A stretch of DNA of 64,000 nucleotides, from positions 682,001 through 746,000 of the forward strand of contig NZ_CP015199.1 in assembly GCF_001648155.1 (NCBI RefSeq), written 5' to 3'. A program made the translations under genes and the position numbers. The first letter of the stretch is position 1; each line of letters starts with the position of its first letter. The notes under the pieces were generated by a model. That model did not search any database, was not told the DNA's origin, and worked only from the letters and a program-made list of their open reading frames with translations. The stretch comes from Chryseobacterium glaciei (GTDB lineage Bacteria > Bacteroidota > Bacteroidia > Flavobacteriales > Weeksellaceae). Positions 1-8,556 of the stretch are shown here, one piece after another.

Positions 1-480
1 AACAGAAATCCCCAATTCTTCTGCGATTTCTTTGATACTTTTTTCCTCGAAAAATCTTAGCTTGATAATATCCTGATAATTAGCATCCAAAGATTCAATG
101 GTTTTGATGATCTTTTTTTGCTCTTCATTGGAAATCATTAGCTCTTCGGGAGATTTTGCGTATTGATTTTTTACCTCGTCCAGATTTTCGGTTGGATCTT
201 GGTTTTCTCTTGATTTTTTTCTCCAGAAATCGATGATTGTGTTTTGAGCGATCGTTAAAATCCAGGTTTTAAACTGAAAATGTGGATCAAACAGGTCTAG
301 TTTCGACAGTACTTTTGAGAAAACATTTACTGTAATTTCGTCTGCATCATTTTCATCCCCTACTTTCTTCATCACAAAAGAGAAAACATCCACCCAAAAA
401 ACATTAATGAGTTTGGTTTGAGCTTTCTGATCTTTTTCCTTGGCTTTGTTGATGAGCAGGAATAATTGTTCGTCGTTCAT
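1..480 (-). CDS. ECF-type RNA polymerase sigma-70 factor (3' part missing)
   Basis: This is the first 160 residues of a small sigma-70 family factor that reads off the left edge of the window. The start at 480 gives MNDEQLFLLINKA. Sigma region 2 is visible at about residues 25-80 (DADEITVNVFSK, then FKTWILTIAQNTIIDFW). Region 4 begins near residue 125 with a typical LDANYQDIIKLRF helix and stops inside the helix-turn-helix (IKEIAEELGIS). ECF sigma factors direct core RNA polymerase to stress or envelope regulons. The partner anti-sigma factor, if any, lies outside the window. A very good promoter sits only seven bases before the ATG, so the mRNA may be nearly leaderless. Confidence 0.9.
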   Translation of the reverse strand, partial: MNDEQLFLLINKAKEKDQKAQTKLINVFWVDVFSFVMKKVGDENDADEITVNVFSKVLSKLDLFDPHFQFKTWILTIAQNTIIDFWRKKSRENQDPTENLDEVKNQYAKSPEELMISNEEQKKIIKTIESLDANYQDIIKLRFFEEKSIKEIAEELGISV

Positions 481-486
481 TACTAA

Positions 487-518
487 CAAATATAATTTAT
501 TTTAGGTAAAAAGGCAAA
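487..518 (-). promoter_or_regulatory. Promoter of the ECF sigma gene
   Basis: Read on the minus strand, TTTG (515-518) is followed after 20 bases by TATATTTG (487-494). This matches the Bacteroidota housekeeping consensus TTTG-N19/20-TAnnTTTG. The start codon at 480 is seven bases downstream, which leaves almost no 5' untranslated region. Confidence 0.7.
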
Positions 519-560
519 TATCTTAATTTGATTTAATTTTAAACGGAAAGATCCCAAAAG

Positions 561-637
561 CTTCGACTCCCCTCAGCCTGACATCGCTACAAATTGGATG
601 TTTAGTATTAGAAATGTCAGGCTGAGCGGAGTCGAAG
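561..637. repeat. Intergenic palindromic repeat, family A
   Basis: Two inverted arms of 24 bases (561-584 and 614-637, beginning CTTCGACTCCCCTCAG) flank a 29-base spacer. The same type of element, including the spacer stretch TTAGTATTAG, occurs at 57974-58067. It sits between the sigma gene and tyrS. Confidence 0.75.
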
Positions 638-693
638 ACCCATTACATTTTATAGAATTTTTTCATTCATCAAAAGGACAGTACTATTTATTC

Positions 694-726
694 AAACCTA
701 ACAGGTTTTGAAAACCTGTTAGGTTT
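694..726. repeat. 33-base perfect palindrome, family B
   Basis: AAACCTAACAGGTTTT, one central base, then the exact reverse complement. A second copy at 39096-39128 differs only in the central base. Confidence 0.85.
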
Positions 727-784
727 AGATTTGCCAACATAGTCAAGGACAAACCTTGTAGCGAACGTGATAAATTCATAAGAA

Positions 785-867
785 CGACCACAACCCTAGC
801 CCAGATTGCAGTGAAAATCCTTTTTTGAAAAAAAAAGATTGTAACGGAAAGCTGGAAATAGCTCCTA
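785..867. repeat. About 80-base dispersed repeat, family C
   Basis: It includes CCCTAGCCC, GTGAAAATCCTTTTTT and GATTGTAACGGAAAGC. A close copy lies in opposite orientation at 41973-42052. Together with families A and B it fills the 488-base gap before tyrS, which has no gene. Confidence 0.75.
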
Positions 868-933
868 AAAATTATAAATTTTAAATGATGAGTTATGAAT
901 GACGAACGGTTATCTACTTAACTTCGAATTTAT

Positions 934-941
934 TATCTTTG
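934..941 (+). promoter_or_regulatory. -7 box of tyrS
   Basis: TATCTTTG matches the Bacteroidota -7 consensus TAnnTTTG, 27 bases before the tyrS ATG. I see no good TTTG element upstream. Confidence 0.55.
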
Positions 942-968
942 CACATTAAATTTTAAAGAAAAAAATCA

Positions 969-2264
969 ATGAATTCCTTTATAGAAGAACTAAAATGGCG
1001 TGGTCTTTTTGCCGATATGATGCCCGGAACCGATGAACAACTGAATAAAGAGGTAACTACTGCATATATTGGTTTTGATCCAACTGCTGATTCTTTGCAT
1101 ATTGGAAGTCTTATTCAGATTAAAATTTTAGCACACTTTCAACAGCATGGTCATAAGCCGATTGCTTTGGTAGGCGGTGCTACAGGTATGATTGGAGATC
1201 CATCAGGAAAATCTGCAGAGAGAAATCTTTTGGACGAAGCAACCCTTTTACATTATGTTGATTGTTTGAAAAACCAACTTTCAAGATTTTTGAATTTTGA
1301 AGGAAACGAGCCTAACCAAGCTGAATTGGTGAACAATTATGATTGGATGAAAAATATTTCATTTCTTGATTTTGCTAAAAATGTTGGAAAAAACATCACG
1401 GTAAATTACATGATGGCAAAAGATTCTGTAAAGAAAAGACTTTCCGGAGACGCTGGTGTTGACGGAATGAGTTTTACAGAATTTACATATCAATTGATTC
1501 AGGGATACGATTTCCTTCATTTATACCAGAACAATAATGTAAAACTTCAAATGGGAGGTTCTGACCAGTGGGGAAATATCACTACAGGAACAGAATTGAT
1601 CCGTAGAAAAGCCCAAGGTGAAGCGTTTGCATTAACAGTTCCTTTAATCACTAAAGCTGATGGTTCTAAATTCGGAAAGTCTGAAAGCGGTGAAAATTAC
1701 TGGTTAGACAAGAAGAAAACGTCTCCTTATAAATTCTACCAATTCTGGTTGAATGCAACGGATAGTGATGCTGAAAGATTCATTAAATTTTATACTTTCT
1801 TAAGCAAAGAAGAAATTGATACTTTGATTGAAGATCACAAAACTGCTCCACACGAGAGAAAACTTCAAAAGAGATTGGCTGAAGAAGTTACAGTTTGGGT
1901 TCACGGAAGAGAAGAATATGAAAAAGCTTTGAAAGCTTCTGAAATTCTTTTCGGACGTTCTACCGCTGAAGATTTGATAAGTCTAGATGAGGAAACTTTT
2001 TTGGAAGTTTTTGACGGAGTTCCACAAAAAGAAGTCGCAAAAGCGGATGTTTTAGGAATCAATATTGTTGATTTACTTTCTGAAAAATCAGGTTTTTTGA
2101 AATCTAAAAGTGAGGCTACGAGAGAGATTAAAGGAAATTCAATTTCTATCAACAAAGAAAAAGTAAATGATACTTTTACAGCCAATGAAAGTGATCTTAT
2201 TGACGGTAAGTTTTTATTACTTCAAAAGGGTAAAAAGAGTTATTTTATCGTAAAAACGGTATAA
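969..2264 (+). CDS. tyrS: Tyrosyl-tRNA synthetase
   Basis: This cytoplasmic class I aminoacyl-tRNA synthetase charges tRNA-Tyr with tyrosine using ATP. The HIGH-type motif is HIGS at residues 44-47 and the KMSKS-type motif is KFGKS at 234-238. The tyrosine-binding segment [10 protein letters not shown] is at 194-203. The C-terminal 80 residues form an S4-like RNA-binding domain ([19 protein letters not shown]). At 431 residues it has the normal length for the bacterial TyrS family. The gene stands alone, with its own -7 box and a strong terminator straight after the stop. Confidence 0.97.
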   Translation: MNSFIEELKWRGLFADMMPGTDEQLNKEVTTAYIGFDPTADSLHIGSLIQIKILAHFQQHGHKPIALVGGATGMIGDPSGKSAERNLLDEATLLHYVDCLKNQLSRFLNFEGNEPNQAELVNNYDWMKNISFLDFAKNVGKNITVNYMMAKDSVKKRLSGDAGVDGMSFTEFTYQLIQGYDFLHLYQNNNVKLQMGGSDQWGNITTGTELIRRKAQGEAFALTVPLITKADGSKFGKSESGENYWLDKKKTSPYKFYQFWLNATDSDAERFIKFYTFLSKEEIDTLIEDHKTAPHERKLQKRLAEEVTVWVHGREEYEKALKASEILFGRSTAEDLISLDEETFLEVFDGVPQKEVAKADVLGINIVDLLSEKSGFLKSKSEATREIKGNSISINKEKVNDTFTANESDLIDGKFLLLQKGKKSYFIVKTV

Positions 2265-2283
2265 GTTTATTTACTATATAATT

Positions 2284-2323
2284 AAAAAAGCAGGAATCAT
2301 AACTCTTTGATTCCTGCTTTTTT
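2284..2323 (+). terminator. Intrinsic terminator after tyrS
   Basis: AAAAAAGCAGGAATCA pairs with TGATTCCTGCTTTTTT across an eight-base loop and ends in a T-run. It begins 20 bases after the tyrS stop. Confidence 0.9.
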
Positions 2324-2421
2324 ATGTTTAAATATGTTTTATTCTGTGATGTATCATATTTTATATTTAGCTTATAAAATCTTTCTTCGTGATAAGTTTA
2401 TAAAACATAATCGAAAATAAA

Positions 2422-2446
2422 AAAACCACCCAAAAAAGGTGGTTTT
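2422..2446 (-). terminator. Terminator of the lipoprotein gene
   Basis: AAAACCACC pairs with GGTGGTTTT around a short A-rich loop. It lies 25 bases beyond the minus-strand gene ending at 2472 and has A/T runs on both sides, so it may work in both directions. Confidence 0.75.
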
Positions 2447-2471
2447 AATATAATTATTTAATTATTTTCTC

Positions 2472-2918
2472 TTATAACTCTAAGAAACTGTGCGCGATAG
2501 TAGCACTTTTTGTTCCCTGCCCTACTACAGTATCAGTTTCTGCAATTTCTCCATCAATCCAAATGCTTATGATAAGCTTAGAATTAGTATTTAAAAGTTC
2601 TGCATTCGCTCCTAAGTTCAATTGAGATTGGCTAGAGTTTACAAAAAACTCTCCGCTAGACCAAACTAATCCTGTAGGATTAAAAGTATTCTGCTGATTT
2701 GTTCCTACCTGAGTAACTACAGTCTTGAAATAGCTGATAGGCGGAGGTGCAGTAGTACCACCATGAACTATTTTTGCTTCAAACTGAACAATATGATCAG
2801 TAAACTCCTCGTCATCGTCGTCATCTTTACATGAATTAACTACAGAAATTGTGGAAAATAATACGATGAATAAAAAAGAAAGTCTAAGTAAACTTTTAAG
2901 GTTGTAAAATTGCTTCAT
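2472..2918 (-). CDS. Small lipoprotein of unknown function
   Basis: I do not recognise a named family. The frame stays open to 2999, but the internal ATG at 2918 is preferred: it puts a signal peptide at the N-terminus (MKQFYNLKSLL, then a hydrophobic run FLFIVLFSTIS) ending in a lipobox VVNSC, and a GGAG-like site lies just upstream. The Cys is followed by a run of Asp and Glu. The remaining 120 or so residues look beta-rich and end in IDGEIAETDTVVGQG, which recalls small secreted beta-sandwich lipoproteins. It is predicted to be anchored to the outer or inner membrane. It is a single-gene unit with its own terminator. Confidence 0.75.
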   Translation of the reverse strand: MKQFYNLKSLLRLSFLFIVLFSTISVVNSCKDDDDDEEFTDHIVQFEAKIVHGGTTAPPPISYFKTVVTQVGTNQQNTFNPTGLVWSSGEFFVNSSQSQLNLGANAELLNTNSKLIISIWIDGEIAETDTVVGQGTKSATIAHSFLEL

Positions 2919-3175
2919 TTCTCCAAATAGATTTTTTAATGTTTCAAATATAGGTTTTTTATCAATATAAAAATAACTTTTATGAAAATTTTCTAACAAA
3001 GATTTCTAAATAATATCAAATCAATAAAAATACAACATACAGTTCTTTTATTCTGTTTATTAATATTCAAATACAATTCAAAACACTCATTCTCAAATAA
3101 TAAAACGCTTATTTTACAACTAAATTTTTAAACAAAATATTGAAAATATAGGATTTCGTAATATAATTTATTATT

Positions 3176-3183
3176 TATCTTTG
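3176..3183 (+). promoter_or_regulatory. -7 box of the esterase gene
   Basis: TATCTTTG stands only four bases before the ATG at 3188. If used, transcription would start at or next to the start codon and give a leaderless message. The rest of the space from 2919 holds only A/T-rich sequence. Confidence 0.5.
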
Positions 3184-3187
3184 TTGT

Positions 3188-3826
3188 ATGAATTTAGATT
3201 ACATCGTAAGAGAACCTGAGAATATTTCATCAAATACTCCTATTCTTTTTATGCTTCACGGTTATGGAAGCAACGAACAAGACCTTTTCAGTTTCAGAGA
3301 AACACTTCCCGCAGACTGGATCCTCGTAAGTTTCAGAGCGCCGAGAGAAACTCAGTTTGAAGGATATTCTTGGTTTGATATAGATTTTAATAATCCTGAA
3401 AATTTCATAGATACAGACCAAGCAAAGGAATCTTTGAATGCTGTATTAGAAAACATTCTTAAAATTGTAAATAAGTATGGATTAACAGAAAGTAAAACTC
3501 ACCTTTGTGGCTTTAGCCAAGGTGGTATTCTTTGCTATTCTTTAGCTTTAAAATATCCTGAAATGTTCAATTATGTAGCTTGTTTAAGCAGTTTTCCTGA
3601 GGAAAAACTTCTGGATAATATCGTAAAAGACAAAAAGAAATTAGAACACCTTCGATTTTTTGTTTCGCATGGAAGCGATGATGCTGTAATTCCTCTAGAA
3701 TGGGGAAGAAAAGCAGCAGATCTATTGTATGATCTGAGTTGTTACTTTACTTTCAGGGAATATATGAGCGGACATGGCGTGAATCAAAAAAACTATATGG
3801 ATTTGATGGAGTTTTTTTCTAAGTAA
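3188..3826 (+). CDS. Phospholipase/carboxylesterase-type alpha/beta hydrolase
   Basis: A 212-residue alpha/beta hydrolase of the small carboxylesterase group (YpfH/acyl-protein thioesterase-like). The oxyanion segment FMLHGYGSNEQDL is near residues 21-33 and the nucleophile elbow is GFSQGG near 108-113. The acid is probably in SHGSDDAVIP and the catalytic His in SGHGV near the C-terminus. There is no signal peptide, so it is cytoplasmic. The substrate cannot be told from sequence; carboxylic or thio-esters are expected for the family. No start lies downstream before the core fold, so the ATG at 3188 is kept even though the -7 box almost touches it. Confidence 0.88.
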   Translation: MNLDYIVREPENISSNTPILFMLHGYGSNEQDLFSFRETLPADWILVSFRAPRETQFEGYSWFDIDFNNPENFIDTDQAKESLNAVLENILKIVNKYGLTESKTHLCGFSQGGILCYSLALKYPEMFNYVACLSSFPEEKLLDNIVKDKKKLEHLRFFVSHGSDDAVIPLEWGRKAADLLYDLSCYFTFREYMSGHGVNQKNYMDLMEFFSK

Positions 3827-3877
3827 ATCAATTTTACGAAAAACAAACCGTTTACAAATATTCATTATAAAATATTC

Positions 3878-3907
3878 AAACATTCTCAAAATTGGGAATG
3901 TTTTTTA
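3878..3907 (+). terminator. Terminator after the esterase gene
   Basis: AAACATTCTC and GGGAATGTTT form a stem around a short loop, followed by TTTTTT. It lies 50 bases after the esterase stop. Confidence 0.75.
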
Positions 3908-3941
3908 GTTCCTATCCGGATAATTTTACTAAATTCAGTAA

Positions 3942-5267
3942 ATGAAAAGACTGTATTTTATTATGATTTTATTCCTAAGCATTTTTGGAAATGCCCAGAA
4001 TAGTTTTGAAATAAAAGATGCTAAAAAAACCGTTGTTCCTTTTAAATTTATTAATAATTTAATCTTTATTCCGGTTACAATAAATGGTGTTGAACTTACT
4101 TTTTTACTCGATACAGGTGTTGCTGAAACTTTACTTTTCAGTTTAGAAAATAAAGAAATGAAACTTACCAATATCGAGAAAATAAAATTTTCCGGTTTGG
4201 GCGGAGATCTGAGTATTGACGGTTTAAAATCGGAAAAAAACCTCGGTGTAATTGGGGGAAACTGCATTAATAAATCGATGACCCTTTTCATCATCGTTAA
4301 TCAGGAGTTCAACATTTCTTCTCATGTTGGAATTCCTGTAAATGGAGTTATTGGCTATCATTTATTTAAAGATAATCCGATTTCAATAGATTATACATCA
4401 AAGAAAATAACGATTTATAATGATAAAAATCTGTTTCAAAAAAAGGTTAGAAAATCAGAAGAACTTCCCATCACCATTGAAAAAAGTAAACCTTATATCT
4501 ACGCAGATATAGAAATGACCAACGAAAAGAAAAGTTCAAAATTATTAATCGACCTCGGAAACAGTGATCCTATTTGGCTTTTTCCGGCTCTTATCAAAGA
4601 TTTTGTGTATAACAGGCCTAATATTGAGGATTTTTTGGGAAGAGGATTTAACGGAGATATTTTTGGGAAAAGAAGCAGAATTCATAACTTCTATCTTGGA
4701 GATTTTAAGTTTGAAAAACCGCTCACGGCAATGCCAGATGAATATTCTATTCAGCATGTACATTTGGTTGATGATAGAAAAGGTTCTGTTGGAGGTGAGA
4801 TCATGCGTCGTTTTACGGTTGGTTTTGATTATCCCAATCAGAAATTATATTTAAGAAAGAACAGAAATTTTGACGATCCCTTTCATTTTAACATGAGCGG
4901 ACTTGATTTTAAGCAGGACGGACTTCAATGGCAGGAAGATCTTGTAAAAATTGAAACGACTAAAACAAAAAGTTCCGCCAGTGAATTCGTTGCAGGAGGT
5001 GATAAATTTCAATATAAATTTGCTTTAAAACCCATATTTTCAATTTCCGGAGTAAGAAAAGACTCTCCTGCTGAGAAAGCTGGCTTTAAAAAAGACGATC
5101 AAGTATTGACCATTAATGGAAATAAAACCTCAGAAATGACCTTAGAAAAGATTATGGAATTAATGAAATCCTACGAAGGCAGAACCATTAATATTGTCGT
5201 ACAGAGAAAAACAGCTAAGTTAACGTTGAGTTTTGAGCTTGAAGATCCTATCCCCTATCAAGAATAA
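3942..5267 (+). CDS. Secreted retropepsin-like aspartic protease with C-terminal PDZ domain
   Basis: A Sec signal peptide (MKRLYFIMILFLSIFGNAQ) precedes a two-lobed pepsin/retropepsin-like region. Lobe 1 carries the active-site motif FLLDTGV (Asp57, Thr58, Gly59). Lobe 2 has the matching position LLIDLGN (Asp204) but Leu replaces the usual Thr or Ser. Residues about 365-430 form a PDZ domain (GVRKDSPAEKAGFKKDDQ). This architecture is common in Bacteroidota and is predicted to be periplasmic or surface-exposed. It probably cleaves or holds envelope peptides; the substrate is unknown. The next gene starts six bases after its stop, so the two are probably co-transcribed. Confidence 0.85.
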   Translation: MKRLYFIMILFLSIFGNAQNSFEIKDAKKTVVPFKFINNLIFIPVTINGVELTFLLDTGVAETLLFSLENKEMKLTNIEKIKFSGLGGDLSIDGLKSEKNLGVIGGNCINKSMTLFIIVNQEFNISSHVGIPVNGVIGYHLFKDNPISIDYTSKKITIYNDKNLFQKKVRKSEELPITIEKSKPYIYADIEMTNEKKSSKLLIDLGNSDPIWLFPALIKDFVYNRPNIEDFLGRGFNGDIFGKRSRIHNFYLGDFKFEKPLTAMPDEYSIQHVHLVDDRKGSVGGEIMRRFTVGFDYPNQKLYLRKNRNFDDPFHFNMSGLDFKQDGLQWQEDLVKIETTKTKSSASEFVAGGDKFQYKFALKPIFSISGVRKDSPAEKAGFKKDDQVLTINGNKTSEMTLEKIMELMKSYEGRTINIVVQRKTAKLTLSFELEDPIPYQE

Positions 5268-5273
5268 AAAAAT

Positions 5274-5804
5274 ATGCAAACCGAAGAAACGACATTAGAT
5301 AAAATAAGAACCCGACCGAGATTCAAAATGTTTACGCATTTGACTAAGGAAGAATATGCCGAAAATCTAAAGAAATATCTTGCCGAACATAAAGATGAAT
5401 TTTCAGGAAACATCAACAAAGAAGTCGCAACCATCTGCGTTGAAACTGAATACGACAATTACTGGAAACCTCGACTATCATTAAGAATAGAGATAGAAGA
5501 CGAACAGACCGCCATCCGAGGGGTTTTTGGCCCCAGTTCAGCAGTCTGGACATTTTTTATGTTCTTGTATTTCTCTTTTTCGATTTTTTGGATGGTTTTC
5601 TTCACGATGTATTATGTAGAAAAACAAATCAAAACCTTTGAATATCCTTGGGCACTACCCGCTTCATTTGTAATGATTTTCCTGATACTTTTAACGTATG
5701 CAGCAGCAAGGTTCGGGCAAAGCAAAGGCAAATATGAAATGCAAAAACTCAGACGATTTGCCGAAGAATCTACATTACAGTTTGAAAAAATTCAGGATAT
5801 TTAA
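5274..5804 (+). CDS. Two-pass membrane protein of unknown function
   Basis: I do not recognise a family. The N-terminal 85 residues are charged and soluble. Two hydrophobic helices follow, at about residues 90-114 (FFMFLYFSFSIFWMVFFTMYY) and 126-146, and a basic tail ends it. It starts six bases after the protease gene and probably forms an operon with it. Its last four bases overlap the end of the convergent transpeptidase gene. Confidence 0.75.
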   Translation: MQTEETTLDKIRTRPRFKMFTHLTKEEYAENLKKYLAEHKDEFSGNINKEVATICVETEYDNYWKPRLSLRIEIEDEQTAIRGVFGPSSAVWTFFMFLYFSFSIFWMVFFTMYYVEKQIKTFEYPWALPASFVMIFLILLTYAAARFGQSKGKYEMQKLRRFAEESTLQFEKIQDI

Positions 5805-6832
5805 GGAGCGAGAGTCTTAGGATTCTCTGGCATTTGCTCAATTTGTGCTTTTGCCATTTTCATAGAATCCACTACTTTTTCTCTGTTCGCTTGTTCTTTT
5901 AAGATTTTCTCAATATTAGGCTCAATAAGCTTGCTCATTTGTTCAACAGAAATGTTATTGGAATTAGGATCATCCAAAAGTTTTTTCCACGGTTTTCTTG
6001 CGCCCCATTTGTAATCTCCGAAAACCATTACAGCAGTTCCTTTTGCTTTTGTAGTCGCACCTCCGGGGTTCAGAACCCAAGTATCAGCATAACCATACAG
6101 CCATTGGGCATCTTTCATCAACAATCTTAAACATGAATGCGATGCAGGATAACCGGGAAGGTCATATTGATGCCATCCGATTCCGCCGGTATTGAAAATA
6201 TTGAAGTTATAAGGTAATTTCCATTCGCTGCTTACTGTAGAAGTGGATAATTTCTTTTTCCAGTTGGCAAACGTAAGACCTCTTGTTGTCTGTGCTGCTT
6301 TTTTTCCCATACTTGTAGGTCCCCATTTCACCAAACTTCCGTTTGAATAAACACCGTAAGCCTGAATCGGATAAGAAAAAATAACAAACTTTTTCACACC
6401 ACTCAACACATCCATCTGCATTGGGAAAGGCGAATAAGACATCAAAGTCGTATCTATTTTTGCAGGAACAACTAAGGTGTCGGCATTCCATTTATTTTTT
6501 GAATCTAATCTGTTTAAAGCTAAAATAGCATAACGCTCTCTCTCACTATATTTTTTGCTGAATTCAGAATATATAGAATCTCTCATTTTTTTATCCTTTG
6601 GAAGAATAAAAGCATTATAAAAGCCTGTTTCCTGCATGGTTGGAGGTACAGATTCTTTCATTACTACAGAGTCTTTTTTAATGGAATCTTGTTTTACAGC
6701 AGGAGTTTCTGATGTAGAACTTGAAGTATCTTTTAAAGTGTCATTAATTTTTTCAATTTCTTTTTTACATGAAATTAAAAACAACGCGATTATACAGCTG
6801 TATAGGAATGATTTTTTCACAAATATGTTCAT
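5801..6832 (-). CDS. L,D-transpeptidase (YkuD-type) lipoprotein
   Basis: A lipoprotein signal (MNIFVKKSFLYSC with lipobox LISC, Cys22) is followed by a Ser/Thr/Lys-rich linker to about residue 65. The catalytic domain carries the family signature as H221 and PASHSCLRL, with catalytic Cys234 and Arg236. YkuD-fold enzymes make 3-3 peptidoglycan cross-links or attach proteins to peptidoglycan in the periplasm. The usual SHGC motif reads SHSC here, as in the ErfK/YbiS/YcfS-like branch. The C-terminal 75 residues are charged and helical. It is convergent with the preceding membrane-protein gene. Confidence 0.85.
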   Translation of the reverse strand: MNIFVKKSFLYSCIIALFLISCKKEIEKINDTLKDTSSSTSETPAVKQDSIKKDSVVMKESVPPTMQETGFYNAFILPKDKKMRDSIYSEFSKKYSERERYAILALNRLDSKNKWNADTLVVPAKIDTTLMSYSPFPMQMDVLSGVKKFVIFSYPIQAYGVYSNGSLVKWGPTSMGKKAAQTTRGLTFANWKKKLSTSTVSSEWKLPYNFNIFNTGGIGWHQYDLPGYPASHSCLRLLMKDAQWLYGYADTWVLNPGGATTKAKGTAVMVFGDYKWGARKPWKKLLDDPNSNNISVEQMSKLIEPNIEKILKEQANREKVVDSMKMAKAQIEQMPENPKTLAP

Positions 6833-6942
6833 TATAATAAATTGGTCTTTTAATAGTTTTTCTACTCAATACAAATATCAGACCTAAAAATGGAATAATA
6901 ATCACCATCTATGAAAATACCGTAAAAATACGGTGGTAAGCT

Positions 6943-7419
6943 CTACGGCGAGACTGCCATTTTTTGAGAAAGGATTAATTTTTTTCTTTGATTATTAGTC
7001 TTATCATTTATTTTTGCCTTTTTTAAAGCCTTTCCCTGGAATATTTCGTATACATTAACTCCTTTATCCAGAAAAGTAATTTTCTCAACAAAAATAACCT
7101 CTTTTGGAATATTAGCGCCAAACCATAATTCATCCGATTTTTGTTTCCAGGTTACTTCGTAAAGAACTGCATTTTGGGGATAATTGGAATTAAAATTAGT
7201 TTTAGCATAATTGAAAGCAATATCATTTCCATACAACGTCGACATTGTTTTTTCCTTTGGCTGAATAGAAGATGTGATAGGCTTCATCAGAAGCGGATTT
7301 TCTTTCAATTCATCACTTTGCTGAATGGATGCTTCTTCATTAAGAACATTTTTGGAATTCTGCTGACAAGAAATCAATAGTAGAAACCCGAAAATTAAAT
7401 ATAAACTATAGTTTTTCAT
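6943..7419 (-). CDS. Lipoprotein with a P460-like domain lacking the haem motif
   Basis: A lipoprotein signal (FGFLLLISC) starts the protein. The middle, about residues 57-115 (KTMSTLYGNDIAFNYAK, VLYEVTWKQKSD), lines up with the P460 domain of the upstream neighbour (GTMRIIFGNDIAVKAI, AVFAKTVWKQQM). It lacks the later part containing CxxCH, so it should not bind haem covalently. Its ATG overlaps the upstream cytochrome stop by four bases, so translation is probably coupled. It may be an accessory subunit or a degenerate paralogue; which cannot be settled from sequence. Confidence 0.75.
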   Translation of the reverse strand: MKNYSLYLIFGFLLLISCQQNSKNVLNEEASIQQSDELKENPLLMKPITSSIQPKEKTMSTLYGNDIAFNYAKTNFNSNYPQNAVLYEVTWKQKSDELWFGANIPKEVIFVEKITFLDKGVNVYEIFQGKALKKAKINDKTNNQRKKLILSQKMAVSP

Positions 7420-8387
7420 TTTGCATTAATTTTTTTAAGTTGAGAAATCAAATATAACGGTGGAGTAAAAACATAATCCCGATCTGCGACAGGCGTATGA
7501 CATTCGATACATTCCTGCTCAAAATTTGGGATATCTCCTCCATAAGGTTTTAAATCGCTTCCTTTCCATCTTGCCCAACCCCAGCCTTTTGTTTTTGAAT
7601 ATTTTTCGGCATCTTTAATCATAAATTCTACTGCTAAAAATTCACCTGAAGAAATATTTCCATTTGTTTCCATCTGTTGTTTCCAAACCGTTTTTGCAAA
7701 CACTGCCCCATCCGGCCACGGATTTACTTTATGCTCTTGAATTGCTTTCACGGCAATATCATTTCCAAAAATAATCCGCATCGTTCCGTTATCAAAACGG
7801 TCTGTTGTGCTGATGGCTTTCCAATTTCGATAATCCGGAAAATAGTGTATTCCATTCGGAGCATCTTTTACATGAGGTTTCTTCAACTCTCCATTCACCC
7901 AAGAATTGTATTGTTTTTCCGCTTCTTTTATTTGAGAATCATCCGAAACTTTACGGGGAGCGATTGATAAAGCATAATTTTTCAACGTTTGAATCTGTTC
8001 CTGACTCAATTTCGCAGATGAATGAACAGCTGCATAACTCGGAAGTGGCATTTCACCGGACAAAACTTTGTTGATCGCATAATAAATCGTTGAATTCTGT
8101 TGTGCTTTTGGCCAAGAATCCCATTTTGAAAAGTTTAATACTCCGCGAGCTTCTTTAATGTGAGACGTAACCAGAAAATTGGCAGGAGTGATTTTATCGT
8201 ACCATCTTAAATTCGTTTCTGAGGAGTGACAATCAAAACATGAGCTTCTCAAAATCGCATTGACTTCCTTTGGAACGTTGGTCAGATTTTGCGCTTTTGT
8301 TCCGTGATCAATTTTTTCAGGTCGAAAAAACTGTAAACCGACGAATCCGATAAACAAAACCAAGATCAGTTTATTTCTATTTTTCAT
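7416..8387 (-). CDS. Di-haem protein: haem-binding domain plus cytochrome P460 domain
   Basis: An N-terminal membrane anchor (residues 7-22) leads into a haem-binding domain with CFDCH at 50-54. The C-terminal half is a cytochrome P460-like domain ending with CIECH at 293-297. Two covalent c-type haems are therefore expected on the periplasmic side. P460 cytochromes oxidise hydroxylamine or act as electron-transfer or NO-related haem proteins; the substrate here is unknown. It is the first gene of a pair with the haem-less paralogue at 6943-7419. It is divergent from a LytTR regulator across 169 bases, which makes that regulator a candidate controller. Confidence 0.87.
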   Translation of the reverse strand: MKNRNKLILVLFIGFVGLQFFRPEKIDHGTKAQNLTNVPKEVNAILRSSCFDCHSSETNLRWYDKITPANFLVTSHIKEARGVLNFSKWDSWPKAQQNSTIYYAINKVLSGEMPLPSYAAVHSSAKLSQEQIQTLKNYALSIAPRKVSDDSQIKEAEKQYNSWVNGELKKPHVKDAPNGIHYFPDYRNWKAISTTDRFDNGTMRIIFGNDIAVKAIQEHKVNPWPDGAVFAKTVWKQQMETNGNISSGEFLAVEFMIKDAEKYSKTKGWGWARWKGSDLKPYGGDIPNFEQECIECHTPVADRDYVFTPPLYLISQLKKINAK

Positions 8388-8520
8388 GAGAGAATCATTT
8401 TATAGTTTATTTAAATTCTGAAATCGAAGTTATACTAAATCAACACTTTATCTTATAAATTTATTAATGAAAGGGAAAAATAAGACCTTAAAAGCGAATA
8501 TTTTCTTGCAAATAAATGAG

Positions 8521-8528
8521 TAATTTTG
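8521..8528 (+). promoter_or_regulatory. -7 box of the LytTR regulator
   Basis: TAATTTTG lies 29 bases before the ATG at 8557, in the space divergent from the cytochrome pair. A clear -33 element is not visible. Confidence 0.45.
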
Positions 8529-8556
8529 AACCGAATTAGAAATTCTTCCATCATCA

